Made by a program: the position numbers and the translations under genes | DNA from: Streptomyces sp. NRRL B-1347 | GTDB lineage: Bacteria > Actinomycetota > Actinomycetes > Streptomycetales > Streptomycetaceae | Assembly: GCF_000720325.1 (NCBI RefSeq) | Contig: NZ_JOJM01000035.1 | Span: forward strand, 39,747 to 103,746 | Direction of reading: 5' to 3' | Length of the DNA stretch: 64,000 nucleotides | Part shown: positions 27,438 through 36,600 of the stretch, one piece after another | Numbering within the stretch: position 1 is the stretch's first letter | Layout: each line of letters begins with the position of its first letter | The notes under the pieces: generated by a model | Database searches by the model: none | What the model was told of the DNA's origin: nothing | What the model saw: only the letters and a program-made list of their open reading frames with translations

Positions 27438-27443
27438 GCCGTG

Positions 27444-27836
27444 CTACCGCTGGGGCCAGCCGCCGTACGGGACCGTGAGCAGTTCCATGGCGTGGCCCGC
27501 CGGGTCCAGGAAGTAGACGCCCTTGCCGCCGTCGTTGCGGTTGATCTCGCCGGGGTGCTTCTGGTGGGGGTCGGCCCAGTGGTCGAGGCCGCGGGCCGTG
27601 ATCTTCTCGTACGCCGCGTCGAACTCGGCGTCCGAGACCAGGAACGCGTAGTGCTGCGGCGTGAGGTGCTCCGCGGGGACGGTGGCGAAGTCGAGCGTGA
27701 CGCCGTTCTCCAGGGCGACCGCGATGAACGGGCCCCATTCGCTGGTGATCTCAAGTCCGAGCAGGTCCGCGAAGAAGGTGGCGGACTCCCGGTTGTCCCG
27801 GGCGTGGACGATCGTGTGGTTGAGCTGAACCGACAA
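27444..27836 (-). CDS. VOC (glyoxalase/bleomycin-resistance-like) family protein
   Basis: A 130-residue vicinal-oxygen-chelate protein: two beta-alpha-beta-beta-beta modules (VQLNHTIVHARDNRESATFFADLLGL; then HYAFLVSDAEFDAAYEKITARG and GKGVYFLDPAGHAMELLTVPYG). The candidate metal residues are His6, a His in the second module (HYAF), and the Glu of MELLTV. Members include dioxygenases, isomerases and drug-binding proteins, so no substrate is assigned. The start is TTG at 27836, supported by CGGAGG 8 bases upstream. Confidence 0.85.
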   Translation of the reverse strand: MSVQLNHTIVHARDNRESATFFADLLGLEITSEWGPFIAVALENGVTLDFATVPAEHLTPQHYAFLVSDAEFDAAYEKITARGLDHWADPHQKHPGEINRNDGGKGVYFLDPAGHAMELLTVPYGGWPQR

Positions 27837-27972
27837 GGAATGCCTCCGAGGGCATCTCCCGCACCTCCATGCCTCACCCGGTCGGTGACCGGCACGCGAT
27901 GCTGGCGTGGATCTTAGGCAGACCGCCGGAGACGTGTCGAGCCAGACGGAGTGCGCGGCGTCGCCGGACGCG

Positions 27973-28320
27973 TCATCCCTCCGGGTAGAAGACGAAAAGG
28001 GTGCACCCTGTCGCCGTCTGCGGAACGTGTGACGAGCCTGCGGGGGCGTGGAGGAATGAGCCCGCCGGGTAGTCGTGCTCGCCGTCGTTGAAGACGCCGG
28101 ACACGACGAACACCTCCTCGGGGCCCGGGTCGTGCACGTCCACGCCCTGCCAGCACGCGCCCGGATCCAGCTCCACCACCTGGGCGCTCGCGCCGTTCTC
28201 CCCCTTCCACAGCGGGCGAAGCCGGATGCCGGGGAAGAGCTCGCGGACGGGTGCGTCGCGCACGTGGGACCAGGTGTAGCCGGGGGTGTTCTGCCCGGTC
28301 AGCGGGGAGTTCGTCGTCAT
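27973..28320 (-). CDS. Cupin-domain protein
   Basis: A 115-residue single-domain cupin (anti-ChrR-like double-stranded beta-helix). The two conserved strands appear as GVDVHDPGPEEVFVVSGVFNDG and YPAGSFLHAPAGSSHVPQT, with the histidines and glutamate that usually bind metal. The ATG at 28320 matches the family start. It is divergent from the GlxA-type regulator, with a dyad in the 70-base promoter region, so that regulator probably controls it. Possible roles are a dioxygenase or a metabolite-binding sensor; the function is unknown. Confidence 0.8.
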   Translation of the reverse strand: MTTNSPLTGQNTPGYTWSHVRDAPVRELFPGIRLRPLWKGENGASAQVVELDPGACWQGVDVHDPGPEEVFVVSGVFNDGEHDYPAGSFLHAPAGSSHVPQTATGCTLFVFYPEG

Positions 28321-28358
28321 GGGGCCAGCCTGTCCGGCCACCGCGCCCCGGCCCAGTG

Positions 28359-28376
28359 TCAGAAATGACATTCTGA
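28359..28376. promoter_or_regulatory. Dyad in the cupin/GlxA divergent promoter
   Basis: TCAGAA-ATGACA-TTCTGA is a perfect inverted repeat with 6-base arms and spacer, overlapping a second dyad TGTCA-GAAA-TGACA. It lies 14 bases before the regulator ATG and 38 bases before the cupin ATG, a likely autoregulatory site. Confidence 0.6.
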
Positions 28377-28390
28377 TGTACTTTCCTGCC

Positions 28391-29377
28391 ATGCATCATG
28401 TGGTTGCCCTGGTCCACCCGCCCCAGTCGACCTTCGAACTCGGCTGCGCGGCGGATGTGTTCGGCATCGAGCGCCCCGGAATCCCCCGTCGTTACACGTT
28501 CAGCGTGTGCACCGAGCATCCCGGGCGGGTCCCGACGCTCGCTGGGTACGACATGTCCGTCGCCGCAGGGCTTGAGGAGGTCGACCGGGCGGACACCGTG
28601 GTGGTCCCCGGGTGGCTGCCCACCGAGGAGCCGCCGTCCGCCGCGATCGTGTCGGCCTTGCGTCGCGCGCACGACCGGGGGGCGCGGGTGGCCAGCATCT
28701 GTTCCGGCGCCTTCCCTCTGGCGCGAGCGGGGCTCCTTGACGGGCGGCGCGCCACCACGCACTGGGCGCGGGCGGCGGAACTGGCCGCCGGGTTCCCGGC
28801 GGTCCAGGTCGATCCGGACGTGCTGTACGTGGACCACGGCGACGTGGCCACGAGCGCGGGTTCCGGCGCGGGCATCGACCTGTGCCTGCACCTGGTGCGT
28901 ACGGACCAGGGCGCCGAGTACGCCGCCCACGTGGCCCGGAGCATGGTCATGCCGCCCCACCGCGAGGGCGGGCAGCTCCAGTTCACGGCGCCGCCGCACG
29001 CCGCGCAGATCGACGGCTCGCTCGCTCCGCTCCTTGAGTGGGTGACGGGACGCCTCGGCGAGTCCCTCTCCGTCGAGGACCTGGCGGCACACATCGGTGT
29101 CTCCGGGCGCACGCTCGCCCGCCGCTTCACCGAGCAGCTGGGCTCGACCCCGGGGCAGTGGCTCCTCTCCCGGCGCATCACCGCGGCCCGCGAGCTGCTG
29201 GAGTCCTCCGACCTCCCTCTGGAGGCGATCGCCCACCGGGTCGGCCTCTCCTCGGCCACCAACCTCCACAGGCGCTTCGTACGGGCACTCGGTACGACAC
29301 CGGGTGCCTACCGAAGGGCGTTCCGGGCGCGACCGGCGGGCGACCCCAGGGACGGGAGAGGGAAGACCCCCGGCTGA
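28391..29377 (+). CDS. GlxA-type transcriptional regulator (DJ-1/PfpI-AraC fusion)
   Basis: A 328-residue regulator with an N-terminal class-I glutamine-amidotransferase-like/DJ-1 domain (HHVVALVHPPQSTFELG; nucleophile-elbow cysteine in VASICSGAFPLARAG) and a C-terminal AraC DNA-binding domain with two helix-turn-helix units (SVEDLAAHIGVSGRTLARRF; LEAIAHRVGLSSATNLHRRF). The DJ-1 domain is normally a ligand sensor in these proteins, not an enzyme. The ATG at 28391 directly follows the divergent operator region. The cupin gene is the obvious target. Confidence 0.9.
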   Translation: MHHVVALVHPPQSTFELGCAADVFGIERPGIPRRYTFSVCTEHPGRVPTLAGYDMSVAAGLEEVDRADTVVVPGWLPTEEPPSAAIVSALRRAHDRGARVASICSGAFPLARAGLLDGRRATTHWARAAELAAGFPAVQVDPDVLYVDHGDVATSAGSGAGIDLCLHLVRTDQGAEYAAHVARSMVMPPHREGGQLQFTAPPHAAQIDGSLAPLLEWVTGRLGESLSVEDLAAHIGVSGRTLARRFTEQLGSTPGQWLLSRRITAARELLESSDLPLEAIAHRVGLSSATNLHRRFVRALGTTPGAYRRAFRARPAGDPRDGRGKTPG

Positions 29378-29396
29378 TCACAGCCTCGCGCGGTCC

Positions 29397-31340
29397 CTAG
29401 GGGCCGCGCCGCACTCCGCGGGCCTCGGCAATCACGTCCAGGGCTTCGACCTGCCAGCCGTAGAGGTGTGTCGCCGCGATGCAGTGCGCGAGGACGTGCT
29501 CGTGTGCCTCGTCGGTGCCGATCCTCAGCAGGCCGCGCACGGCGGCCTCGCGGGTGAAGGGGTGGACGTCGGAGTGGAGGAACGACGCCAGGGGAGCGGC
29601 GCAGTCGGGCGTGCCCCGCGCGCTGAGCGCGTCGGCCGCGGCTCGCTCTGCCGAGGGCGACGCGGCGAGCCGTCCCAGGGCGGTGAGCGCCTCGGCCTCG
29701 GGGCGGGCGGCGAGCGCCGCGACGAGGTCGGCGGCCAGGTCCTCCGGTACGGCGTCGGCGAGTTCGGCGAGTTCGACGAGGACGGGCAGGGCCGGGGCGC
29801 CGATCCGGCCGAGGGCCCGCACGGCCGCGCGGGCCAGTTCGGGGTCGGCGTCCGGCGTGACGAGAGCCTTGAGCGCCTGGGCGGCTCGCGCCACCGGGAA
29901 CCCGCCGAGGGCCGCCACCGCCCGCGCCCGCACCGCCTCGTGCGGCGAGTCCGCGCAGGCGAGCACCACCGGCAGGGTCTGAGGGTCGCCGATCCGGCCG
30001 AGGGCGCGCACGGCGCGGGCGCGCCGCGTGCCGGGCCGCTCCTCGTCCTGGGCCAGGGCCGCGAGGGGCGCCGCGGCCTCCGGGTGCCGCAGGGCGCCGA
30101 GCGCGTCCACGGCGTCCGTACGCAAGTCCGTCGGGGTCTCCTCGTCCGCGAGGACGGCGAGGAGCGCGGGGACGGCGGACGTGTGGCCGACGGCACCCAA
30201 CGCCCTGGCCGCACCGCGCCGTTGGGCCACGGCCCTGTCCGCGTCCGTGAGGAGGTCCAGGAGCTCGCGCAGCGGCGGATCGGGCGACTGGGCCACGAGG
30301 TCCGCCACGGAGTCGCTGAGGGGCGCGTCGCCCAGCGCCTCAAGGAGCGCCTCACCCGCTGCGGCGCCCGCGTACGCGAAGAGGGCCCGCGCGGCGGCCC
30401 GGCGCACGCTCGGCACGGGTGCGTCGCGCAGGTGGTGCCGGAGCAGGTCATGGCGTTCTCCGGGCTCCGGTACGGCGTAGCGGCCGGGCTCTTCCGCCAG
30501 GTGCGCGCAGACGGCGGCCACGGCGTGGGGCGGGGCGCCCGATGCCGCACGCAGGGTGTCCCACAGGTGGTCCCGGCCGTCTTCGGTCCGGGCGAGCAGG
30601 GCCGTCGCCAGGCGTGCCGTCTCGGGGTCCGGGTCCCGCTGGGGGACCTGGAGGAGCTGGGCGGCGGACGGCCACTGGTGTGCGGGCGGCCAGTTGGCCT
30701 CGGGCAGCGCGTGGAGCGCCGCGACGGCGGCCCGGCGCAGCCGGACGCCCGAGGCCGGGGAGTGCGCGAGCACGAGCAGGGCGGACGCGGCGCGCGGGTC
30801 ACCGATCGCGCCGAGCGTCCGCACCACGCGTTCCGCGCGCTCGGGCAGGTACTCCCAGAGCGCGACCAGGAGCGGCCCCACCGCCTCGGGTGCGCGCAGC
30901 CGCGCCAGCGCGTCCAGTACCCGTACCGTCCAGTGCCCGCGACCGGCCGCCAACTCGCCGCACAGCCCGACGAGTCCACGGACGGCCTCCGGCCCGCCGA
31001 TGGCGATCAGGGCGTCACACGCGGGCTTGTACAGCTGCGCCCGCCCGTCGCGGTCCTCGCCCTCGGCCAGCAGCCGCAGCAATTCGGGCACCGCGCGGCG
31101 CTCCCGCAGCCTCCCCAGCGCCTGGGCGGCCTGCCACCGCATCCCGTGGCGCTGGTCGCGCCGCCGCAGACAGTCGAGCAGCGCCTCGACGGCCTCCGGC
31201 CTGCCCTCGCAGCCGCCCAGCAGCTGCATGGCGTGCAGGGCGACGTCGTGGTCCTCCGACCGCGCGGCCCGGCACAGCCCCGCGACGTCGCCCGCCATGC
31301 GCATGCGCACCAGCTCGGGGATCGTCGGCGACCGCTCCAC
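29397..31340 (-). CDS. HEAT-repeat protein
   Basis: A 647-residue protein made almost entirely of HEAT/PBS-lyase-type alpha-alpha repeats: units such as AVPELLRLL, AVRGLVGLCGEL, AVGPLLVALWEYL, AVPALLAVLADEETPTDLRTDAVDALGALR and ALPVLVELAEL recur about every 30-33 residues over the whole chain. It is a scaffold for protein binding, with no enzymatic domain or signal peptide. The start is GTG at 31340, immediately after the stop of the upstream gene (TGA-GTG), so translation is coupled. Operon partners are the 225-residue protein and, further up, the DUF397/XRE pair. The function is unknown. Confidence 0.85.
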   Translation of the reverse strand: MERSPTIPELVRMRMAGDVAGLCRAARSEDHDVALHAMQLLGGCEGRPEAVEALLDCLRRRDQRHGMRWQAAQALGRLRERRAVPELLRLLAEGEDRDGRAQLYKPACDALIAIGGPEAVRGLVGLCGELAAGRGHWTVRVLDALARLRAPEAVGPLLVALWEYLPERAERVVRTLGAIGDPRAASALLVLAHSPASGVRLRRAAVAALHALPEANWPPAHQWPSAAQLLQVPQRDPDPETARLATALLARTEDGRDHLWDTLRAASGAPPHAVAAVCAHLAEEPGRYAVPEPGERHDLLRHHLRDAPVPSVRRAAARALFAYAGAAAGEALLEALGDAPLSDSVADLVAQSPDPPLRELLDLLTDADRAVAQRRGAARALGAVGHTSAVPALLAVLADEETPTDLRTDAVDALGALRHPEAAAPLAALAQDEERPGTRRARAVRALGRIGDPQTLPVVLACADSPHEAVRARAVAALGGFPVARAAQALKALVTPDADPELARAAVRALGRIGAPALPVLVELAELADAVPEDLAADLVAALAARPEAEALTALGRLAASPSAERAAADALSARGTPDCAAPLASFLHSDVHPFTREAAVRGLLRIGTDEAHEHVLAHCIAATHLYGWQVEALDVIAEARGVRRGP

Positions 31341-32018
31341 TCAGACCTCCCCGTCCTCGGGCGTCCGGTCCGACATCGCCACGTACAGCGGTGTCCCGAC
31401 GACGACCGTCAGCTCCCGCCCGTCCGCTCCCGTCGCGGTGCCGGTCAGCAGCCGCCGCGCCAGGAACTCGCAGTACACCGGCGGCACCGTCAGCGCCTCG
31501 GCGCAGTGCAGCACGTCGTGCGTCACGCTCTCCCGGCTCGGCATGCGGCCCCGCCAGCGCACGTCGAACTGCCGCTCCCACTCCGGCGGGATCTCCTGGA
31601 GCAGCCGGAAGATCGACGGCAGCCCCGAGAAGCCGACCCGCTCCATGTCGGCGGCCACTTGATAGCCGATCAGGTGGTGCGAGGACCCGATCAGCGCGAC
31701 GACCGTGTCGCCGTCGCGGCCCGTCATCAGCGTGGGGCTGTTCGGATCGCCGTACCCCGCGATCCGCAGCCCCAGGTCGCCCCGGAACCAGGCGGAGGGC
31801 TCCGACATCCAGCTGACGTCGAACTCCCGCTCCAGGTACGTCTCGACGATGTCCAGGCGGTCGTACGTACTCGTGCCGGCACGCGGCGACTGCACGGCGA
31901 CGCTGAGCACCTTCAGGTCGACCTTCGCCTCGACGGCGAGCCGCCGGAGCAGCTTGGGCGGGATCTGCTCGTAGAGCATGTCCAGCTTCGCTGTGGAGAC
32001 GTAGAGGTAGTAGCGCAC
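31341..32018 (-). CDS. SAVMC3_10250 family (DUF7019-like) protein
   Basis: A 225-residue cytoplasmic protein beginning MRYYLYVSTAKLDMLYEQIPPKLL, the opening typical of an actinobacterial family known as SAVMC3_10250. No catalytic motif is evident; the family is uncharacterised. Internal features are an alpha/beta pattern with VVALIGSSHHLIGYQ and a segment near residue 165 (SVTHDVLHCAEALTVPPVYCEFLARRLL). The start is GTG at 32018, four bases after the DUF397 stop, and its own stop abuts the HEAT-repeat gene. The tight spacing indicates one operon and a joint role with the HEAT protein. Confidence 0.8.
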   Translation of the reverse strand: MRYYLYVSTAKLDMLYEQIPPKLLRRLAVEAKVDLKVLSVAVQSPRAGTSTYDRLDIVETYLEREFDVSWMSEPSAWFRGDLGLRIAGYGDPNSPTLMTGRDGDTVVALIGSSHHLIGYQVAADMERVGFSGLPSIFRLLQEIPPEWERQFDVRWRGRMPSRESVTHDVLHCAEALTVPPVYCEFLARRLLTGTATGADGRELTVVVGTPLYVAMSDRTPEDGEV

Positions 32019-32022
32019 GCGG

Positions 32023-32277
32023 TCAGGCGCGGTGGTTCAGGGGGAGGGCCAGGAAGGCGGTCCAGGTGGCGGGGGTGAGGGTGAGGTGCCCTCTTTCCGG
32101 GTCCTTGGAGTCCCGGATGTGGATGGTGGTGGGCTGGGCGGTGACTTCGAGGCATTCGCCGCCTTCGCTGCCGCTGTAGCTGGACTTCCGCCAGGAGTGC
32201 GCGACTTCGAGGCAGGCTTGACCGTCCTCGTCGCTGTAGCTGGACTTGAACCACTCAAGCGAGATGCTGCCGCTCAT
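32023..32277 (-). CDS. DUF397 domain protein with two copies
   Basis: An 84-residue small protein with two tandem DUF397 motifs (WFKSSYSDEDGQACLEVA and WRKSSYSGSEGGECLEVT), then IHIRDSKDPERGHLTLTPATWTAFL. DUF397 proteins are almost always encoded beside XRE/DUF5753 regulators in Streptomyces and resemble the small BldB/AbaA-type developmental proteins in setting. The ATG at 32277 follows AGGAGAG, seven bases after the XRE gene stop. It is probably a partner or effector of that regulator. Confidence 0.9.
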   Translation of the reverse strand: MSGSISLEWFKSSYSDEDGQACLEVAHSWRKSSYSGSEGGECLEVTAQPTTIHIRDSKDPERGHLTLTPATWTAFLALPLNHRA

Positions 32278-32284
32278 AGCTCTC

Positions 32285-33103
32285 CTAGCAACCGGTCCAA
32301 CAGGCGCTTGGTGCCCCGACGTTGAGGGCATCTGCGCGCAGCATCGCATACTTGTGGGCCAGGATCGCCACCGAGTCCGGATCGGCAATCAGGTGGCTGC
32401 CACGATGGGTCTCCATGTAAATGAGCCGCTGATGCTCGGGGGTCTCCAACACGATGAATGGGCCTGTGAACGCAGGGTTGGACATGTCGTTCAACGGCAG
32501 GACCTGCAAGGAAAGGCCTGGCAGGTCGGCGCACTCGCGCAAATGGCGCAGCTGCTCGGCCTGAACACCGCCCCCGCCCAGGCGGTTGCGCAGCACTGCC
32601 TCCAGTAGTACGAAGCTGACGATCGGCGGCTGCTCGCGACGGATGATGTTCTGCCGCGCCATTCGCTGGGTGACCAGTTCCTCGATCTTGTTCTCGTCGA
32701 ACGGCGGAATGCGGCCACGGAAGAGCGCTCGCGCGTAAGCCTTCGTTTGGAGCAGGCCGGGCACCAGCATGGTCTCGTACCACTCGATCACGATGGCCTC
32801 CTGCTCCTGATCCAGGTACTCCTCGGCGAACCGAGGGAGTAGATCCACATCGGGCATGTTGGCCACCGCGGTCTCCAACGTCCCTCCGGTGCGGAACAGT
32901 TCGTCCAACTGGACCGCCAGATCCATCTTCAGCGACCGCCGCCCCTGCTCGATGGAGGCGATGTGGTCCTCGCTGATGACGAAGTGCTCGGCCAGCGACT
33001 GCTGTGTGTACCCGGCCGCCGTTCGATGGAGGGCGAGCAGCGCCCCCACCAACTTCCGTGTAGAGGCGTTCCGCCCTGACCGTCGTCGCTTCGGACTGCT
33101 CAT
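32285..33103 (-). CDS. XRE-family regulator with DUF5753
   Basis: A 272-residue protein with an N-terminal helix-turn-helix (LVGALLALHRTAAGYTQQSLAEHFVISEDHIASIEQGRR) and the DUF5753 C-terminal domain (WYETMLVPGLLQTKAYARALF; VSFVLLEAVLRNRLG; LQVLPLND; AFTGPFIVLE). This is the standard partner of DUF397 proteins and of an RsbW-like ATPase, both of which flank it here. The ATG at 33103 has GGGGAG upstream. Some such pairs act in morphological or antibiotic control; this copy's targets are unknown. Confidence 0.9.
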   Translation of the reverse strand: MSSPKRRRSGRNASTRKLVGALLALHRTAAGYTQQSLAEHFVISEDHIASIEQGRRSLKMDLAVQLDELFRTGGTLETAVANMPDVDLLPRFAEEYLDQEQEAIVIEWYETMLVPGLLQTKAYARALFRGRIPPFDENKIEELVTQRMARQNIIRREQPPIVSFVLLEAVLRNRLGGGGVQAEQLRHLRECADLPGLSLQVLPLNDMSNPAFTGPFIVLETPEHQRLIYMETHRGSHLIADPDSVAILAHKYAMLRADALNVGAPSACWTGC

Positions 33104-33185
33104 GTGCTGACAACTCCCCACCCACCGGCTCCGGTTACCGGTGCCAGGTCGTACAACGAATCTGTACGACCTGGCGCACTGCTGG

Positions 33186-33662
33186 ATGACCACGGTGGGG
33201 TGTGACTGTCGTCACGTGAATGGCGAAACTCCCCCCACGCCCCTCCGGGAACGCTTCTACCGGAGGGAGCGGCAGTCGGTCCCGGCGGCGCGGGCGTTCG
33301 CGCACGCCGTGCTCGGCGCCTGGGGAATCGAGAAGCGGGCCGATGACATCACGCTCTGCGTGAGCGAGCTGACGACCAACGCCCTGGTGCACGGCGCCCC
33401 GCCGGGCCGTGGGTTCAAGCTGCGGCTGCTCCGCGACGGCGGCGGCGTACGGATCGAGGTCCACGACAGTGGGGGCGGCCGGCCCCGGCTCGTCGGCGAA
33501 GGGGTTGCCGACGAGTCGGGGCGCGGCCTGCTTCTGGTGGCGGCCCTGGCCGACACGTGGGGCGTCGCGGAGCGCAACCCCGGCAAGGTCGTGTGGGCCG
33601 AGTTCACCGAAGGCGTCAGCGCAGCAGCTCCACCTCCGAGAGGGCGGCCCGGCCGCCGGTGA
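33186..33662 (+). CDS. ATP-binding protein, RsbW-like
   Basis: A GHKL-ATPase domain protein of about 158 residues: N box ELTTNALVHGAPPG, G1 box EVHDSGGGRPRL and G2 box GRGLLLVAALADTWGV. It is divergent from the XRE/DUF397 operon, a common three-gene arrangement in Streptomyces that suggests a partner-switch or anti-sigma role. Starts at ATG 33186, GTG 33216 or GTG 33141 are all possible; none has a strong ribosome site. Its last 47 bases overlap the 3' end of the convergent GH92 gene, so the C-terminal AAAPPPRGRPGRR is antisense to it. Confidence 0.8.
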   Translation: MTTVGCDCRHVNGETPPTPLRERFYRRERQSVPAARAFAHAVLGAWGIEKRADDITLCVSELTTNALVHGAPPGRGFKLRLLRDGGGVRIEVHDSGGGRPRLVGEGVADESGRGLLLVAALADTWGVAERNPGKVVWAEFTEGVSAAAPPPRGRPGRR

Positions 33663-36600
33663 AGACCAGGCGGTACTTCACGTAGGAGCCCGGCTTGTCC
33701 ACCGTGAAGGGACGGGTCTGCTTGTCCCAGGCGAAGGTCTGGCCGGACCGCTTGTCCACCGTCGTCCACTTCTCGCCGTCGGGCGAGCCCTGGAGGACCC
33801 AGCCGCGCGGCGCCTTCGCGGCGTCCGCCGAGGTGAGGGTGTACTGCACGGCCTTGGTGCGCGACGGGACCGGCACCACCACGGAGGCCGCCTCGGCATA
33901 CGTCGTCGAGGAGTTGTCGAACAGCTCGCCCTCGACCCTGGTCGCGTCCTCGCGGGGCGACGGCACCTTGTCGTCGTCCGTCACGGACACCGGCTGGGCG
34001 CCCTTGCCGGAGGCCCACGCGGACGGCTTCGGGCCCATGTCGAATTCGAGGACGCCGCCGCGCGCGATCTCCTCGTGCGGCAGGGCGGTGGAGTTCCACT
34101 TCTTGCCGTTGACCTTCAGGCCCTGCACGTACACGTTCTGCGCGCTGTTCTTGGGAGCCTTCACGACCAGCGTGCCGCCGTTGTCGAGCCGGACGGTGGC
34201 CTTCTTGAACTGCGGGGAGCCGATCGCGTACTCGCCGCTGCCCATGACCAGCGGGTAGAAGCCGAGCGAGGAGAACAGGTACCAGGCGGACTGCTCGCCG
34301 TTGTCCTCGTCGCCGTGGTAGCCCTGGCCGATCTCGCTGCCGGTGTAGAGGCGGGAGAGGACCTCGCGGACCTTCTCCTGGGTCTTCCAGGGCTGCCCGG
34401 CCGCGTCGTACATGTACGCGGCGTGGTGCGCGACCTGGTTGGAGTGGCCGTACATGCCCATGCGCACGTCACGGGCCTCGGTCATCTCGTGGATGACGCC
34501 GGGATAGGAGCCCGCGAACTCGGCGGAGCCGGTCTCCGGCGTCGCGAAGTACGTGTCGAGCTTCTTCGCCAGGCCCTTGCGGCCGCCGTACAGGTTGGCG
34601 AGGCCGCGCGAGTCCTGCGGGGCGGTGAAGGCGTAGCCCCAGGCGTTGGTCTCGGTGTAGTCGTAGCCCCACACGCGCGGGTCGAACTTCTCCGACGGGA
34701 CGCGCCAGGCGCCCTTCTTGTCCTTGCCCTGGAAGAACGCGGCCTTGGAGTCGAAGAGCTTCACGTAGTCACGGGCGCGGTTGAGGAAGTACTCCGACTC
34801 CTCCTTGTACCGCTTGTCGCCCGTCTTCTTGTAGAGGGCCTGGCCCATCTTCGCGATGCCGTAGTCGTTGACGTAGCCCTCAAGGGCCCACGACAGGCCC
34901 TCGTGCGTCTCGGACGGGGTGTAGCCGAGGAACGGCGCGTTCGTCATGCCCTTGCGGCCGTAGCCCGGCTTGTCGGGGGCGACCGTCGCGTTCTTCACGG
35001 CCGCGTCGTACGCCGCCTTCGCGTCGAAGCCCTTGACACCCTTGACGTACGCGTCGGCGAACGCCACGTCGGACGACGTGCCGGTCATCAGGTCCGCGTA
35101 GCCCGGCGAGGACCAGCGCGAGGTCCAGCCGCCGTCCTTGTAGTGCTGCACGAAGCCGTCGACCAGCTCACCCGCCTTCTTCGGGGTGAGGAGGGAGTAC
35201 GCGGGCCACGTCGTGCGATAGGTGTCCCAGAAGCCGTTGTTGACGTACGGCTTCCCCTCGACGATCTCGGCGCCGGTGTGGGTGGGGGTGTCCGGGTTCG
35301 GCTGCTTGGTGAACGGCGAGGCGTACTTGTACGTCTTGCCGACCTTCTCGAAGCCGGAGTTGGGGTACAGGTAGAGCCGGTACAGGCTGGAGTACAGCGA
35401 GGTGCGCTGGCCCTCGCTCGCGCCCTCCACCTCGACGCGGCCGAGGACCTCGTCCCACTTCTGCCGGGCCTCGTCCTTGACCTTCGCGAAGGGCGTGCCC
35501 GCCGGGATCTCCGCGTCCAGGTTCGCCTTCGCCTGGTCGACGCTGATCAGGGAGGTGGCCAGGCGCAGCGAGACCTCGCGGTCCTTGCCGGGCGAGAAGC
35601 GGAGGTAGCCGGTGGCGTCCGTGGTGCCGCCGCCCTCCAGCTTGCCGCCGCCGGTGACCGGACGGTCGAAGGTGCCGTACACGAACATGCGGGTCGCACC
35701 TGCCGACAGACCCGACTTCACGTCGGAGTAGCCGGTGACGATGCCCTTCTCCCTGTCGAGGGTCAGGCCGACGGCGTGCTTGGTGTCGCCCGTCTTCTCG
35801 ATGTTGTCGAAGATCACGCTCGCGTCGTCACCGGGGTAGGTGAACCGGAACATCGCCGCGTGGTCGGTCGGCGTCATCTCGGCCTTCAGGCCGTTCTCGA
35901 AGGTCACGCCGTAGTAGTGCGGGCGCGCCGTCTCGTTCTCGTGCTTGAACGGCAGCGCGCGCCCGGTGCGGGACGCGTCGGGGGTGTCCTTCGCGGCCGA
36001 CGGCATGATCTGGAACGTCTGCCGGTCGCCCATCCACGGGCTCGGCTCGTGGCTCGCGCTGAACGCCTGGAGGGTCGGGAGGTTGTCCTCGTTGTTGCGG
36101 CGCGCGTAGTCGTACAGCCAGTCGATGCTGCCCGCGTTGGTCACCGGCGTCCAGAAGTTGAAACCGTGCGGCACGGCGGTCGCGGGGAAGGTGTTGCCGC
36201 GCGAGAAGCCGTTGGACGACAGGGTGCCGCGGGTGGTGGAGGCGTAGTCCGACGGGTGCGCCTTCGGCTTCGGCGGTGCCTTCTCGGCCAGGGATATGTC
36301 GTCCACCCAGCCCCGGAACTTCACCGGGCCCTTGGGGGAGTCGTACGCGACCAGGATCCGGTCGACGGTCTTGCCCGCGGCGACCTCGCCGATCCGCGAC
36401 GCCACGTCGTTCCACTGGTTGACGTACAGGATCTTCGCGTCGCCCTGACCGCGCGGCGTGAGCGGGAAGCCGTGCTGGTCGGTGGCCTTCAGGTCGCTCA
36501 GATACGTGCCGTCGGTGAAGGCCAGGTCCACGGCCACGTTCGTGGCGTCGTACGGCGCCTTCTTGTACTCCTCGTCGTCCATCGACGGGAAGACGCGGTA

